The notes under the pieces were generated by a model. That model was not told where the DNA came from, did no database searches, and saw only the letters and a list, made by a program, of their open reading frames with translations. A DNA stretch of 64,000 bases from Lachnospiraceae bacterium (GTDB taxonomy: Bacteria > Bacillota > Clostridia > Lachnospirales > Lachnospiraceae), in NCBI GenBank assembly GCA_021770345.1, contig JAETRD010000006.1, positions 221,454-285,453 of the forward strand. Direction: 5' to 3'. Of this stretch, positions 17,545-26,376 are shown in pieces. Position numbers and translations under genes: made by a program. Numbering within the stretch: the first letter of the stretch is position 1; each line of letters starts with the position of its first letter.

Positions 17545-18438
17545 ATGACAGAAATTATAAAGGCGATTATATTCGGTATTGTGGAGGGAATCACGGAGTG
17601 GCTGCCGATCAGCAGCACGGGACATATGATTCTGTTAGACGAGTTTTTGAAACTTGACACCACGAGGGAATTTTGGGATATGTTTCTTGTGGTGATACAG
17701 CTTGGAGCGATTCTCGCGGTGGTGCTGCTGTTCTGGAAACAGATATGGCCGTTTGGATGGGGCGGGGAGACGGAAGCGGCAGGAAAGGTGAAAGTTGCCG
17801 GAACCTGTACCGTGCCGGAGCGGCTGTTTTTGGGAAGTCTTACGGTTGACATGGGAATCATCTTAAACTGGTGTAAAATCGTGGTATCCTGTCTGCCTGC
17901 GATTGTCTTTGTCGTGCTGGGGCTGGACGACGTGTGCGACGCGTATTTTTACAATCCCGTGTGCGTGGCGATTGCGCTGATCGTCTTTGGCGTGGCGTTT
18001 CTCCTTGTGGAAAACCGCAATAGCGGAAAGACTTCGGCGGTGCAGACGATGGGGGATATCACATGGAAGATGGCGGCGGCGATCGGCGTATTTCAGTTGC
18101 TTGCGGCGGCTTTTCCGGGGACCTCGCGCTCCGGAGCGACGATCATAGGCGCGCTGTTAATCGGCGTTTCGCGGAGAGCGGCCAGTGAATTTACATTTAT
18201 CCTTGCGATTCCGGTGATGCTCGGCGCGAGCCTGCTCGAGGTTTTGGATTTCGGTTTCGGGCTGACGGGGACGGAGTGGTCGATTCTCGCGGCCGGCATG
18301 ATAAGTGCGTTTGCGGTGTCTGTCGTTGTGATTCAGTTTTTGCTTGGATATATCCGAAAGCATGATTTTAAAGTGTTCGGCTGGTACCGGATTGCGCTCG
18401 GCGCGGTTGTGCTGCTGTATTTTGCACTGAAAGGATAA
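17545..18438 (+). CDS. uppP: Undecaprenyl-diphosphatase (UppP/BacA)
   Basis: Integral membrane phosphatase that recycles undecaprenyl pyrophosphate for peptidoglycan and teichoic-acid synthesis; overproduction gives bacitracin resistance. The diagnostic motifs are clear: EGITEWLPISSTGH at residues 14-27 and FPGTSRSGAT in the C-terminal half; about 297 residues and eight helices match the family. AGAAAGGA lies before the ATG at 17545; an in-frame GTG/ATG further upstream has no site. The next gene starts 18 bases later, so uppP and the ABC-F gene are probably co-transcribed. Confidence 0.97.
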   Translation: MTEIIKAIIFGIVEGITEWLPISSTGHMILLDEFLKLDTTREFWDMFLVVIQLGAILAVVLLFWKQIWPFGWGGETEAAGKVKVAGTCTVPERLFLGSLTVDMGIILNWCKIVVSCLPAIVFVVLGLDDVCDAYFYNPVCVAIALIVFGVAFLLVENRNSGKTSAVQTMGDITWKMAAAIGVFQLLAAAFPGTSRSGATIIGALLIGVSRRAASEFTFILAIPVMLGASLLEVLDFGFGLTGTEWSILAAGMISAFAVSVVVIQFLLGYIRKHDFKVFGWYRIALGAVVLLYFALKG

Positions 18439-18456
18439 AGAAACGAGAGGAGAGGA

Positions 18457-20013
18457 ATGAGTATTTTAAATGTAGAACACCTGACACATGGGTTTGGGGA
18501 CCGGGCGATTTTTGACGACGTGTCGTTCCGCCTGCTGAAAGGAGAGCATATTGGACTTGTCGGAGCCAACGGCGAAGGCAAGTCTACTTTTATGAATATT
18601 GTGACCGGAAAGCTGATGCCGGACGAGGGGAAGGTGGAATGGGCGAAAAATGTCCGTGTGGGCTATCTCGACCAGAACTCTTCTTTGGAGCGCGGAATGA
18701 CCATAGAGCAGGTACTCAAATCTGCGTTTGCCTGGCTGTTTGCGAAGGAGGAGCGCATGAATGTCATCTGTGACTCGCTCGGGGATGCGGCCCCGGAGGA
18801 GATGGAGTCGATGATGGAAGAGCTCGGCGTGATACAGGATACGCTGACGATGCATGACTTCTATGTCATAGATGCAAAAACGGAGGAGGTGGCGCGTGCG
18901 CTTGGCCTGCTCGAGTTCGGCCTCGACCGCGACGTGACAGAGCTGAGCGGCGGGCAGCGCATGAAGGTGCTGCTCGCAAAGCTGCTGCTCGAGAAACCGG
19001 ATATCCTGCTTTTGGATGAGCCGACGAATTATCTGGATGCGGAGCACATTGCATGGCTGACCCGCTATCTGCAGGAATATGAGAACGCGTTTATCCTGAT
19101 TTCCCATGACATTCCGTTTTTGAACAGCGTGATCAATATTATTTACCATATGGAAAACTGCCGTCTGGACCGCTATGTGGGCGATTACGACAAATTCCGG
19201 GAGGTATACGAGGTAAAAAAATCGCAGCTGGAGGCGGCCTACCGCAGACAGCAGCAGGAGATTGGCGAGTTAAAGGATTTCGTCGCGCGCAACAAGGCGC
19301 GTGTCGCAACCCGGAATATGGCGATGTCGCGGCAGAAAAAGCTGGATAAGATGGAAGTGATCGAGCTTGCGGCAAAGCGGCCGAAGCCGGAATTTGCGTT
19401 CCCGATGGGGAAGACGCCCGGAAAATATATCTTTGAGACAAAGGACCTTGTCATCGGCTATGACGAGCCGCTGACGAAACCAGTCTCGATCGCTCTGGAG
19501 CGGGGACATAAGGCGGCGCTCATCGGCGCGAACGGAATCGGCAAGACGACGCTGCTTCGCAGTATCCTGGGACTGACACCGGCGCTCGCCGGCAGCGTGG
19601 AGCTCGGGGAAAATCTTGAAATCGGCTATTTTGAGCAGGAGCTGAAAGGGGAAAACAAAAGAACCTGTATCGAGGAGATCTGGGAGGAATTCCCGGCATT
19701 CACCCAGTATGAGGTGCGCGCCGCACTGGCGCGGTGCGGGCTTACGACAAAGCATATCGAGAGCCAGGTGCGGGTGTTAAGCGGGGGAGAGCAGGCGAAG
19801 GTGCGCCTCTGCAAGCTGATGAACCGCACGACAAATATCCTGCTTTTGGACGAGCCGACAAATCACCTCGACGTGGAGGCGAAGGAGGAGCTGAAGCGGG
19901 CGCTTCTGGAATATCGGGGAAGCATGCTTTTGATCTGCCATGAGCCCGAATTTTATCAGGACATTGTGGGGGAAGTCTGGGACTGCACGAAGTGGACGAC
20001 GAAAGAGTGCTGA
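18457..20013 (+). CDS. ABC-F family ATPase (ribosome-associated)
   Basis: 518 residues, two ATP-binding domains and no membrane segments. Walker A motifs are GANGEGKST (from residue 36) and GANGIGKTT (from residue 357); signature motifs LSGGQ and LSGGE and both Walker B LLLDEPTN motifs are intact. A charged linker of ~80 residues rich in Lys/Arg lies between the domains (the P-site tRNA interaction motif region). ABC-F proteins act on the ribosome as translation factors (EttA/YbiT type) or antibiotic-resistance factors. Sequence alone does not decide which. Placement between uppP and an antimicrobial-peptide-type two-component/ABC set makes a resistance role worth testing. Confidence 0.93.
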   Translation: MSILNVEHLTHGFGDRAIFDDVSFRLLKGEHIGLVGANGEGKSTFMNIVTGKLMPDEGKVEWAKNVRVGYLDQNSSLERGMTIEQVLKSAFAWLFAKEERMNVICDSLGDAAPEEMESMMEELGVIQDTLTMHDFYVIDAKTEEVARALGLLEFGLDRDVTELSGGQRMKVLLAKLLLEKPDILLLDEPTNYLDAEHIAWLTRYLQEYENAFILISHDIPFLNSVINIIYHMENCRLDRYVGDYDKFREVYEVKKSQLEAAYRRQQQEIGELKDFVARNKARVATRNMAMSRQKKLDKMEVIELAAKRPKPEFAFPMGKTPGKYIFETKDLVIGYDEPLTKPVSIALERGHKAALIGANGIGKTTLLRSILGLTPALAGSVELGENLEIGYFEQELKGENKRTCIEEIWEEFPAFTQYEVRAALARCGLTTKHIESQVRVLSGGEQAKVRLCKLMNRTTNILLLDEPTNHLDVEAKEELKRALLEYRGSMLLICHEPEFYQDIVGEVWDCTKWTTKEC

Positions 20014-20031
20014 GCAAACGGAGGGGCGAGC

Positions 20032-20724
20032 TTGAATAAGATTTTGCTGATAGACGATGACAGAGAACTCTGTGCATTGATTCGGAAAAGCATCCTGCGG
20101 GAAAATATAGAAGCGGACTGCTGCTATTCGGGCAGAGACGGCCTTGCGAAGCTGAGAGAAACCAGATATCAGCTTGTCATACTGGATGTTGTGATGCCGG
20201 AGGCGGACGGGTTTGCGATTCTGGAAAAAATCAGGGAGCGCGACAATCTGCCCATTCTGATGCTCACGTCAAGAGACGACGGCATTTCGAAGGTGCGCGG
20301 ACTGCGGGCCGGAGCGGACGATTATCTGACAAAGCCGTTTGAGATGGATGAGCTGACCGCCCGCATCCTCTCGCTGATACGCCGCTATACCCGCTTTAAC
20401 CGGGCGGAGGAAACATCGGGGAAGCTTTGCTTTGACGGCCTTACAATTGACGCGGACAGCCGCACGGTTGTCTCCGTCAACGGAAGTTTTGAATTGCCGC
20501 CAAAGGAATTTGACGTGCTTTTTTTCTGCGCCGCACGTCAGGGAAAAATTCTGACGAAACAGCAGATTTACGAGGCGGTGTGGAAAGAGCCGTATGTGTA
20601 TGACGACGGCAACATCATGGCGATTATCAGCCGTATACGGAAAAAGATCGAAGAAAACCCCGGCAATCCGAGATATATTCAGACGATAAAGGGAATCGGC
20701 TATCGCTTTAATAAGGAGGTCTGA
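20032..20724 (+). CDS. OmpR/PhoB-family response regulator
   Basis: 230 residues: receiver domain with acidic pocket DDD near residue 8, phosphoacceptor Asp52 (LVILDVVMPEADG) and Lys in LTKPFEMDE; then an OmpR-type winged helix ending YIQTIKGIGYRF. The start is a TTG at 20032 behind GGAGGGGCGAG; no better ATG fits the receiver N-terminus (NKILLIDDD). It overlaps no neighbour and is followed 3 bases later by the kinase. The phased GCAAG repeats before the ABC genes (21666-21703) are a likely target. Confidence 0.95.
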   Translation: MNKILLIDDDRELCALIRKSILRENIEADCCYSGRDGLAKLRETRYQLVILDVVMPEADGFAILEKIRERDNLPILMLTSRDDGISKVRGLRAGADDYLTKPFEMDELTARILSLIRRYTRFNRAEETSGKLCFDGLTIDADSRTVVSVNGSFELPPKEFDVLFFCAARQGKILTKQQIYEAVWKEPYVYDDGNIMAIISRIRKKIEENPGNPRYIQTIKGIGYRFNKEV

Positions 20725-20727
20725 CAC

Positions 20728-21648
20728 ATGAACCTGCTCTGTTTCCTGCTCTTTGTGACCGCGTTACTGGCGGTCTTATATGCCGTCACGGTCACGCGCG
20801 ATACAAAAAGACAGATAGCCGAAATGCTTGACGCGCTTGCCGATATCAAAAGCGGAAACGGGAACAGACGTATTCTGGCTAAAACACGGGATAGAGCCGC
20901 TCCGCTTGCTTATGAAATCAACGAGATTGTCTTATCTTATGAAAACAGGCTTGCCGCCCTCCGCCGGACGGAGGAGGCAAATAAACGGCTTATGACGAGT
21001 CTGTCCCACGATGTCAGGACGCCGCTGACCACGCTGATCGGCTATCTGGATGCGGTAGAAAAAGGAGTCGTCACGGGCACAGAGCGCGACGATTATATTG
21101 AGATTGCCTGCAGGAAATCACGCGCCCTCAAAGATTACGTGGATGTGCTTTTTGACTGGTTTAAGCTCAATTCCAACGAATTTGCGGTCAAAATGGACAC
21201 TGTGGAAGCGGCGGAACTCACAAGAACGATTCTGATTGACTGGATACCGGTGTTTGAGGACAGGCAGATCGAATACGACTTTTCAATCCCGGGACGGCCT
21301 TTTGCGGCAAGGCTTGATCCGGATGCGTATGCGCGGATCTTAAATAATCTGATACAAAATGTCGTCACACACAGCCGCGCGGACAACATACGAATTTCTC
21401 TGCGGGAATCCGAAAATCGGGTAGAAGTACGGGTATCGGATAACGGCGCGGGCATAAAAACTCAGGATTTAAAACATATCTTTGAACGGCTGTATAAATG
21501 TGACAGTGGTTCGTCGGAAGCGGGCAGCGGTCTCGGGCTGTCGATCGCATATCAGCTCACCGAAAAAATGAACGGAAAGATAACGGCGGAAAGCGAACCG
21601 GAAAAGGGAACCGTCTTTACGCTTATGTTCCCTGCTGCGGCAGAATAG
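20728..21648 (+). CDS. Sensor histidine kinase with a single N-terminal membrane helix
   Basis: 306 residues. One N-terminal hydrophobic segment (residues 2-20) with no extracellular domain, a short linker, the phosphoacceptor H94 in SLSHDVRTPLTTL, and the HATPase domain with N box NNLIQNVVTHS, DNGAGI and GSGLGLSIAYQL. The very short input module resembles kinases that sense through a partner transporter or within the membrane, as in bacitracin/lantibiotic response systems. It pairs with the regulator just upstream and precedes an ABC transporter, a layout typical of peptide-antibiotic defence. Confidence 0.93.
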   Translation: MNLLCFLLFVTALLAVLYAVTVTRDTKRQIAEMLDALADIKSGNGNRRILAKTRDRAAPLAYEINEIVLSYENRLAALRRTEEANKRLMTSLSHDVRTPLTTLIGYLDAVEKGVVTGTERDDYIEIACRKSRALKDYVDVLFDWFKLNSNEFAVKMDTVEAAELTRTILIDWIPVFEDRQIEYDFSIPGRPFAARLDPDAYARILNNLIQNVVTHSRADNIRISLRESENRVEVRVSDNGAGIKTQDLKHIFERLYKCDSGSSEAGSGLGLSIAYQLTEKMNGKITAESEPEKGTVFTLMFPAAAE

Positions 21649-21665
21649 AACGATTGCTGTAAAAT

Positions 21666-21703
21666 GCAAGGTTTATGCAAGGTTTCGGCAAGGTTCCCGC
21701 AAG
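21666..21703 (+). promoter_or_regulatory. Four GCAAG direct repeats with 11-bp phasing (response-regulator operator)
   Basis: GCAAG occurs at 21666, 21677, 21688 and 21699, exactly 11 bp apart, so all copies face one side of the helix. OmpR-family regulators bind such direct repeats. The array ends just upstream of an extended -10 (TGATAAGAT, 21711-21719), covering the place of the -35. Confidence 0.8.
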
Positions 21704-21710
21704 ACGGGCG

Positions 21711-21719
21711 TGATAAGAT
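21711..21719 (+). promoter_or_regulatory. Extended -10 element of the ABC transporter promoter
   Basis: TGA followed by TAAGAT (21714-21719). No -35 hexamer is recognisable; the GCAAG array takes its place, the usual design of an activator-dependent OmpR-type promoter. Confidence 0.6.
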
Positions 21720-21742
21720 AACGCATGAGAGGAGGGAACTGT

Positions 21743-22666
21743 GTGAACAATTATGTGATTGAAACAAAGAATCTTACCAAAACGTATGGCGTCGGAACGA
21801 GTGTTGCGGATTTGAATATTCATATTCGAAGAGGACGGATTTACGGGCTGCTTGGGAGGAACGGAGCGGGAAAAACGACCACGATGAAAATGCTGCTCGG
21901 ACTTACGCGGCCGACAGCCGGGGAGGTGTTTCTCTGGGATAAACCGTTGCGGGGAAATAAGAGGAACCTTCTGCCGCGCATCGGAAGTCTGATCGAAGCG
22001 CCCGGCTTTTATCCGAATTTGACGGCGGCGGAAAACCTGCGTATTTTTGCGGCGTTGCGGGGCGTGCCGGGGCCGCGTGCAATCGAAAACGCATTGGAGT
22101 TCGTCCGCCTGCCCTGCAGGGACAAAAAGCTGTTTTCCCAGTATTCACTCGGCATGAAGCAGCGGCTGGCGATCGCCCTTGCGATCATGCATGACCCGGA
22201 ATTGCTGATCCTCGATGAACCGATGAACGGACTGGACCCGGTCGGGATTGCGGAGATCCGCTTGTTTTTACGGCAGCTTTGCGACGGGAAAGGGAAAACC
22301 ATTCTGATTTCCAGCCATATCCTGTCCGAGATAGCGCTGCTTGCCGACGATGTTGCGATTATCGACAAGGGTGTGCTGCTTGAGGAGGAGAGTCTTGCCG
22401 CGCTGGAACAAAGGAGCCGGAAATATATTCATTTTGCGGTATCGGATACGGCGCAGGCGGCGCGGATTCTGGAGCGTGAGTTCGGCGAAACGCAGTTTGC
22501 GGTAGAGGACGATTGCAATCTCCGGCTGTATCATCCGGAGTTGTCGGTCACAAAAATTGTCAGGGTCTTTGGGGAAAACGGTCTCGAGGTTTTCGAGGCG
22601 CATACCTGCGGGGAAAGCCTGGAAGATCATTTTAAACGAATCACGGGAGGTGAGGGAATTGCTTAG
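21743..22666 (+). CDS. ABC transporter ATP-binding protein (BcrA/lantibiotic-immunity type)
   Basis: About 307 residues: one ATPase domain with Walker A GRNGAGKTT, Q loop, signature YSLGMKQRL, Walker B LLILDEPMNGLDP, and the C-terminal ~80-residue accessory region found in BcrA/CprA/NisF-like immunity ATPases. The start is a GTG at 21743 six bases after GGAGGG. Downstream, the permease start overlaps its end by 8 bases. The pair would form a membrane pump or expel a membrane-active peptide, with expression driven by the adjacent two-component system. Confidence 0.93.
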   Translation: MNNYVIETKNLTKTYGVGTSVADLNIHIRRGRIYGLLGRNGAGKTTTMKMLLGLTRPTAGEVFLWDKPLRGNKRNLLPRIGSLIEAPGFYPNLTAAENLRIFAALRGVPGPRAIENALEFVRLPCRDKKLFSQYSLGMKQRLAIALAIMHDPELLILDEPMNGLDPVGIAEIRLFLRQLCDGKGKTILISSHILSEIALLADDVAIIDKGVLLEEESLAALEQRSRKYIHFAVSDTAQAARILEREFGETQFAVEDDCNLRLYHPELSVTKIVRVFGENGLEVFEAHTCGESLEDHFKRITGGEGIA

Positions 22667-23408
22667 ACTGCTGCAATGTGAAGCGATGAAACTGAGACGA
22701 TCGCGGTTTCTTTTGATTGGAATTGCGGGTACGCTGATCGTACCGTTTTTTATCATCATAAAAGCCGTCACAAGATACGGTTCGGATTCGCGGACAGTCG
22801 TAAGCCTGTTTACGCTGTATGATGACGCGCTAATGTTTCTGATGCTTTTGTTTGCGCCGCTGGTTTTGACAATCCTGCATGCATGGATTGTCAGCCGGGA
22901 ATACACGGACGGGACGCTGAAAAATATTTTTGTGATCCCGGTTTCAAAGACGGCGTTTCTCTGCGGGAAATTGCTTTTTCTTGCATGCGTCACGTTTGCG
23001 TTTATGCTGATTTCCTGGCTCGAGATATTAGTGCTGGCCATTTTGTGCAGTTTTTTTGTCCCGGTGACGGATCTTACGATTCTGTCCGCGTTCTTTTTTC
23101 TTGTCCGGATGCTGTCCGGCGGGTTGTTTTTGTGCGCGACGCAGACGCCGTTTCTTTATCTGACAATCCGTACGAGAGGATTTGTCGCACCGCTGATTGC
23201 TGCCGCCGCGGTCTGCTTTGTCAATGTTGTGCTGTCAGGTTCCCCGATCGCAGGGGTTTATCCGTGGTCCGCGTCCTGGCTTTTTGTGTGCAGACGATTC
23301 CACGGGCAAAGCTGTCCGGCAGGGCTCTCGGCGGCGCTGATTCTGATTATGTGTTTTTGGGGGATTGCTGCGTGTCTGCTTCGATTCCGGAGGGAGGAAG
23401 TCGGATAA
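22659..23408 (+). CDS. ABC-2 type permease of the immunity-like transporter
   Basis: About 249 residues with six membrane segments. It begins LLRLLQCEAMKLRRS, the amphipathic cytoplasmic lead-in common to BcrB/CprB/LanE-type permeases. The start is a TTG at 22659 behind GGGAGGTGAGGG, inside the end of the ATPase gene. Many immunity transporters have two permeases (E and G); only one is present here, so the transporter is probably a homodimer in the membrane or resembles the BcrAB arrangement. Confidence 0.85.
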   Translation: MLRLLQCEAMKLRRSRFLLIGIAGTLIVPFFIIIKAVTRYGSDSRTVVSLFTLYDDALMFLMLLFAPLVLTILHAWIVSREYTDGTLKNIFVIPVSKTAFLCGKLLFLACVTFAFMLISWLEILVLAILCSFFVPVTDLTILSAFFFLVRMLSGGLFLCATQTPFLYLTIRTRGFVAPLIAAAAVCFVNVVLSGSPIAGVYPWSASWLFVCRRFHGQSCPAGLSAALILIMCFWGIAACLLRFRREEVG

Positions 23409-23439
23409 GGGGATGATGAGACGGCCCCGTCATTGCGTA

Positions 23440-23907
23440 TCAGAACAGTCTTTTTCCGTCGGAAATATCTATACAAAGCGCTTTTGCCATACTGGTCTGC
23501 TTATACGGATTCACCTTTTCTACCAGACCGTCACGTCGGAAAAACGAACCCGTATTTTTGAACCAAAATGTTATGCCGGCTGTTACACACTGTTCGCGGA
23601 TGCGAAGCACCCAGTCATAATCGCACACGCGGGCTTCGCGTCCCGTTTCCCCGCCAACGGTTACATGGTCTACGCCGTGAAGGTACGGCGTTAAATCAAT
23701 CTCTTCCAAAAGCGGCGCACAGGCGATAAAACGCCGTTTTATCGGATAGGATAAAAACAGCGGAAGCCTGTAATCGGCTAACGCCTGATTTTCCACAGTA
23801 CAGCCGATATTCACATTATCATAGCCCGTACCCCAATCGGACGGAAAATAGCAATTTGTGCAGCCGTCGCTTATCTTATAACAACCGGTCCACGGTTCCC
23901 AGTTCAT
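23440..23907 (-). pseudogene. DUF5131 (phage Gp37/Gp68-like) gene with an internal in-frame deletion
   Basis: 155 codons. The N-terminus MNWEPWTGCYKISDGCTNCY is the conserved DUF5131 start with its radical-SAM-like Cys pattern, and the C-terminal half (IGCTVENQALADYRLPLF, VTVGGETGREAR, WFKNTGS) is also typical. The middle section of the family, roughly 70-90 residues, is missing: CTNCYF joins directly to PSDWGTGYDNV near base 23850. The reading frame is kept, so a short product may be made, but the family core is lost. AGGAGGG precedes the ATG at 23907. Deletion size is from memory of the family and needs alignment. Confidence 0.75.
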
Positions 23908-23962
23908 ATATTGCCCTCCTTCATTTGTTCCGAGTGAATAATGCGACAGCCCCATGCTGTTT

Positions 23963-24823
23963 TTATGAGTTCCGCCCGCTGTGGGACTTGTTTTTCGTGG
24001 GGGATTCCAGGCGAAAGCTGTCAAAGATGAATAAGTCGAAGGAGTCTTTTGCCCTCCGGTAGTCCTCCTCGCTCTTTATCGTCCAGGCGACGGACAGAGC
24101 GCCGAGCCGCCTGCAGAGCCTGCGGGACAGATTTCCGGCATCCCTGTGGTTGTAGGCGATAAAGTCCGGCCTTGTGGCGACATTGGTCACAAGATAGCTG
24201 AGGAGCAGAAAAACCGGATTGCCGCGGTATTTTTCATCCTTCCAGTATTCCTCGCAGAGCTGTCCGCGTACGACGTCGGGCCGGTTTTTGCGGTACCAGA
24301 GCAGCGCCAGCGGATGGAAACATTCGATGCAGTAGGGGCCGCCGTAGCGGTTTAAAAGCTCGTTTCCGAGCTCGCAGACTTTTGTCTGCGCCACGTCGAG
24401 CTTGTACTCCACGATAATCGGAACTTTGCGGTCAATTGCCGCGAGCGCCTCCTCAAACGTCGGAATCGAGGCGGAGGAGCCCGCGAGGCGAAGCTGTTTT
24501 AGCTCCGCTAACGTGTAGTCCCAGACATTTCCGTCCACACCGCACATGCGCTTTAAGGTGGCGTCGTGGAAGACGACGGGAACGCCGTCCTTTGAGAGCT
24601 GGACGTCCAGCTCGATGCCGTAGCCCGATTCCACGGCTTTGCGGAATGCCGGGACGGAATTTTCGGGCGCCTCGGTCGTGTTGTCAAACAGTCCCCGGTG
24701 GGCATAGTGCCTGCCGAGCAGAAAACTCCGGTCAGGCCTGCAGAGTACCCGGGGAGAAATCAGAAAGAGATAAGCGGCTGACACCGCGGAAACTGCGGCA
24801 AAAAGTTTTTGATTATTCCTCAT
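23963..24823 (-). CDS. Glycerophosphodiester phosphodiesterase family protein
   Basis: 286 residues. An N-terminal hydrophobic segment (residues ~8-25) anchors or exports the protein; then the GDPD TIM-barrel signatures HYAHRGLFDNTTEAPENS and GIELDVQLSKDGVPVVFHD give the metal- and phosphate-binding residues. It would hydrolyse glycerophosphodiesters to glycerol-3-phosphate and an alcohol at the membrane surface. It is transcribed with the upstream MFS gene (24 bases between them). Confidence 0.92.
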   Translation of the reverse strand: MRNNQKLFAAVSAVSAAYLFLISPRVLCRPDRSFLLGRHYAHRGLFDNTTEAPENSVPAFRKAVESGYGIELDVQLSKDGVPVVFHDATLKRMCGVDGNVWDYTLAELKQLRLAGSSASIPTFEEALAAIDRKVPIIVEYKLDVAQTKVCELGNELLNRYGGPYCIECFHPLALLWYRKNRPDVVRGQLCEEYWKDEKYRGNPVFLLLSYLVTNVATRPDFIAYNHRDAGNLSRRLCRRLGALSVAWTIKSEEDYRRAKDSFDLFIFDSFRLESPTKNKSHSGRNS

Positions 24824-24847
24824 ATGTTTTTCTCCATTTGTGAAAGT

Positions 24848-26116
24848 TTAGTCGTCAACGTCAAAATTTTCCAGCACGTTCTTTTTCTTTTCCGGTTTTG
24901 AGTCTCCGTGCTTTACCATCGTCATCGTGAAGAATGCCAGCAGCGAGAAGATCAGCGCGTAGGGGAACAGCGTCCGGTAGGACACATGCTCGAGCAGGAA
25001 GCCGGAGAGGATCGGTGTGATTACCTGGGCTGCCATCGAGAACGTGTAATAATAGCCGGTGTATTTGCCGACGTCGCCCGACGCGGCGATTTCCACGACC
25101 ATCGGGAGGGAATTGACGTTGATGGCTGCCCATGCAAAGCCGATGATCGCGAAGAAAAAGTTCATCGTAAAATGGAACGAATTGTAAAAGGAAGCGCACA
25201 GGTAGCAGAAAGCCAGAAGTGCGACGCCGATTAAAATCGTCTTTTTCCGTCCGACTCTGCTGGAAATCGCTCCGATCGGGATGTAGCTGATAATGGCCGC
25301 CACGGTAGCCACCATCAGGCAGTTGGCATATCCGCCGTGCTCCATGCCCCAGACGTGGGTCGCATAGCGGGAAAATGCGGTGGTGACGGCGTTGTAGGCG
25401 ATAAACCACAGCGCGATCGACAGCAGGATGAAAAACAGGCTGCGTTTCACCTCGCGCGGAAGCTCCGCGGTCGTAGCCGGGCCTTCGTCTATCGTCTCGT
25501 CCTCAAGAGGCATGTCCGCCCGCAGCTTTTTCTCCGGGATCGTGAAAAACAAGACCGCCACGCAGACCAGCATCAGAAGGCCGATGGAGAGAAACAGCGG
25601 AAAATAATCCGGGGACGGCCCCGCGCCGACGAGAAAGCGGATCATGATCAGCGCGTAGACGCCGCCGACCGCGCCCATCAGATTGATGACGGCGTTCGCC
25701 TGGCTGCGCAGCGGCTTCGGGGTCAGATCCGGCATCAGCGCCACGGCGGGGGAGCGGTAAAGCCCCATGCAAATCAGCACAAAAAACAGCGCGCCGATAA
25801 ACAGCAGCAGGTTGCGGCTGCGGTCCGCAAACGGCAGGAGCATCAGAAAGACAAATGCGAGCGCCGTTCCGATGAGGATAAAGGGCATGCGCTTTCCGAT
25901 GCGGGTGTCGATTTTGTCGGACAGTGAGCCGAAAAACGGCAGCAGAAAGAGCGCTAAGATATTGTCCATCGCCATGATGACGCCGGTTACGGTTTCTCCG
26001 AGACCGAAGGTATCCTTTAGAATCAAGGGGATGATGTTGTCGTACATCTGCCAGAACGCGCAGACGGACAGAAATGCAAGACCGATCAGAGTAGTTCGCC
26101 TGTAATTTAGTTTCAT
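24848..26116 (-). CDS. Major facilitator superfamily transporter (sugar/cation symporter-like)
   Basis: About 422 residues, twelve membrane helices. Typical MFS loops are visible: FGSLSDKIDTRIGKRMPFI after helix 2 and SSRVGRKKTILIG between helices 8 and 9. The RIGKRMPFI motif recalls the GPH/SLC45 sugar-transporter branch. The ATG at 26116 with AGGTGA upstream is preferred over more distal starts because helix 1 then begins at the usual distance. Substrate is unknown; co-transcription with a GDPD enzyme hints at glycerophosphodiesters or sugars but does not prove it. Confidence 0.88.
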   Translation of the reverse strand: MKLNYRRTTLIGLAFLSVCAFWQMYDNIIPLILKDTFGLGETVTGVIMAMDNILALFLLPFFGSLSDKIDTRIGKRMPFILIGTALAFVFLMLLPFADRSRNLLLFIGALFFVLICMGLYRSPAVALMPDLTPKPLRSQANAVINLMGAVGGVYALIMIRFLVGAGPSPDYFPLFLSIGLLMLVCVAVLFFTIPEKKLRADMPLEDETIDEGPATTAELPREVKRSLFFILLSIALWFIAYNAVTTAFSRYATHVWGMEHGGYANCLMVATVAAIISYIPIGAISSRVGRKKTILIGVALLAFCYLCASFYNSFHFTMNFFFAIIGFAWAAINVNSLPMVVEIAASGDVGKYTGYYYTFSMAAQVITPILSGFLLEHVSYRTLFPYALIFSLLAFFTMTMVKHGDSKPEKKKNVLENFDVDD

Positions 26117-26146
26117 ACTGTCACCTGTTCGTATTTTCATACGTCC

Positions 26147-26175
26147 GTTCTTATCATATTTTATTGCATAAGAAC
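26147..26175 (-). promoter_or_regulatory. Inverted repeat in the MFS leader (candidate operator)
   Basis: GTTCTTAT (26147-26154) and ATAAGAAC (26168-26175), perfect 8-bp arms 13 bases apart, between a possible -10 (TATACT on the minus strand, 26181-26176) and the start codon. Confidence 0.4.
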
Positions 26176-26181
26176 AGTATA

Positions 26182-26376
26182 GCGGATAAACGGTGAAATG
26201 AAAAGAGGTCTTCGCACAGAATCCGCGTGGAAACTGCAAAAGATGTGGAAGGGAAAAAGGTTTTGTGCTGCGTTGACTAGAATGATTAAATAAGAAGAGG
26301 CGGCCATCAAAGAGACGGCGAGGAGCTTATCTCCCCGAAATGAAACCCGAAAACATGCTGCTAAAAAGTGTGAGGC
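26182..26376. other. Non-coding stretch upstream of the MFS operon
   Basis: No open frame with a ribosome binding site. A short GC hairpin (GAGGAG / CTCCCC near 26320-26337) is the only structure seen. It marks the left edge of the toxin-antitoxin islet; no att-like repeat was found. Confidence 0.5.
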
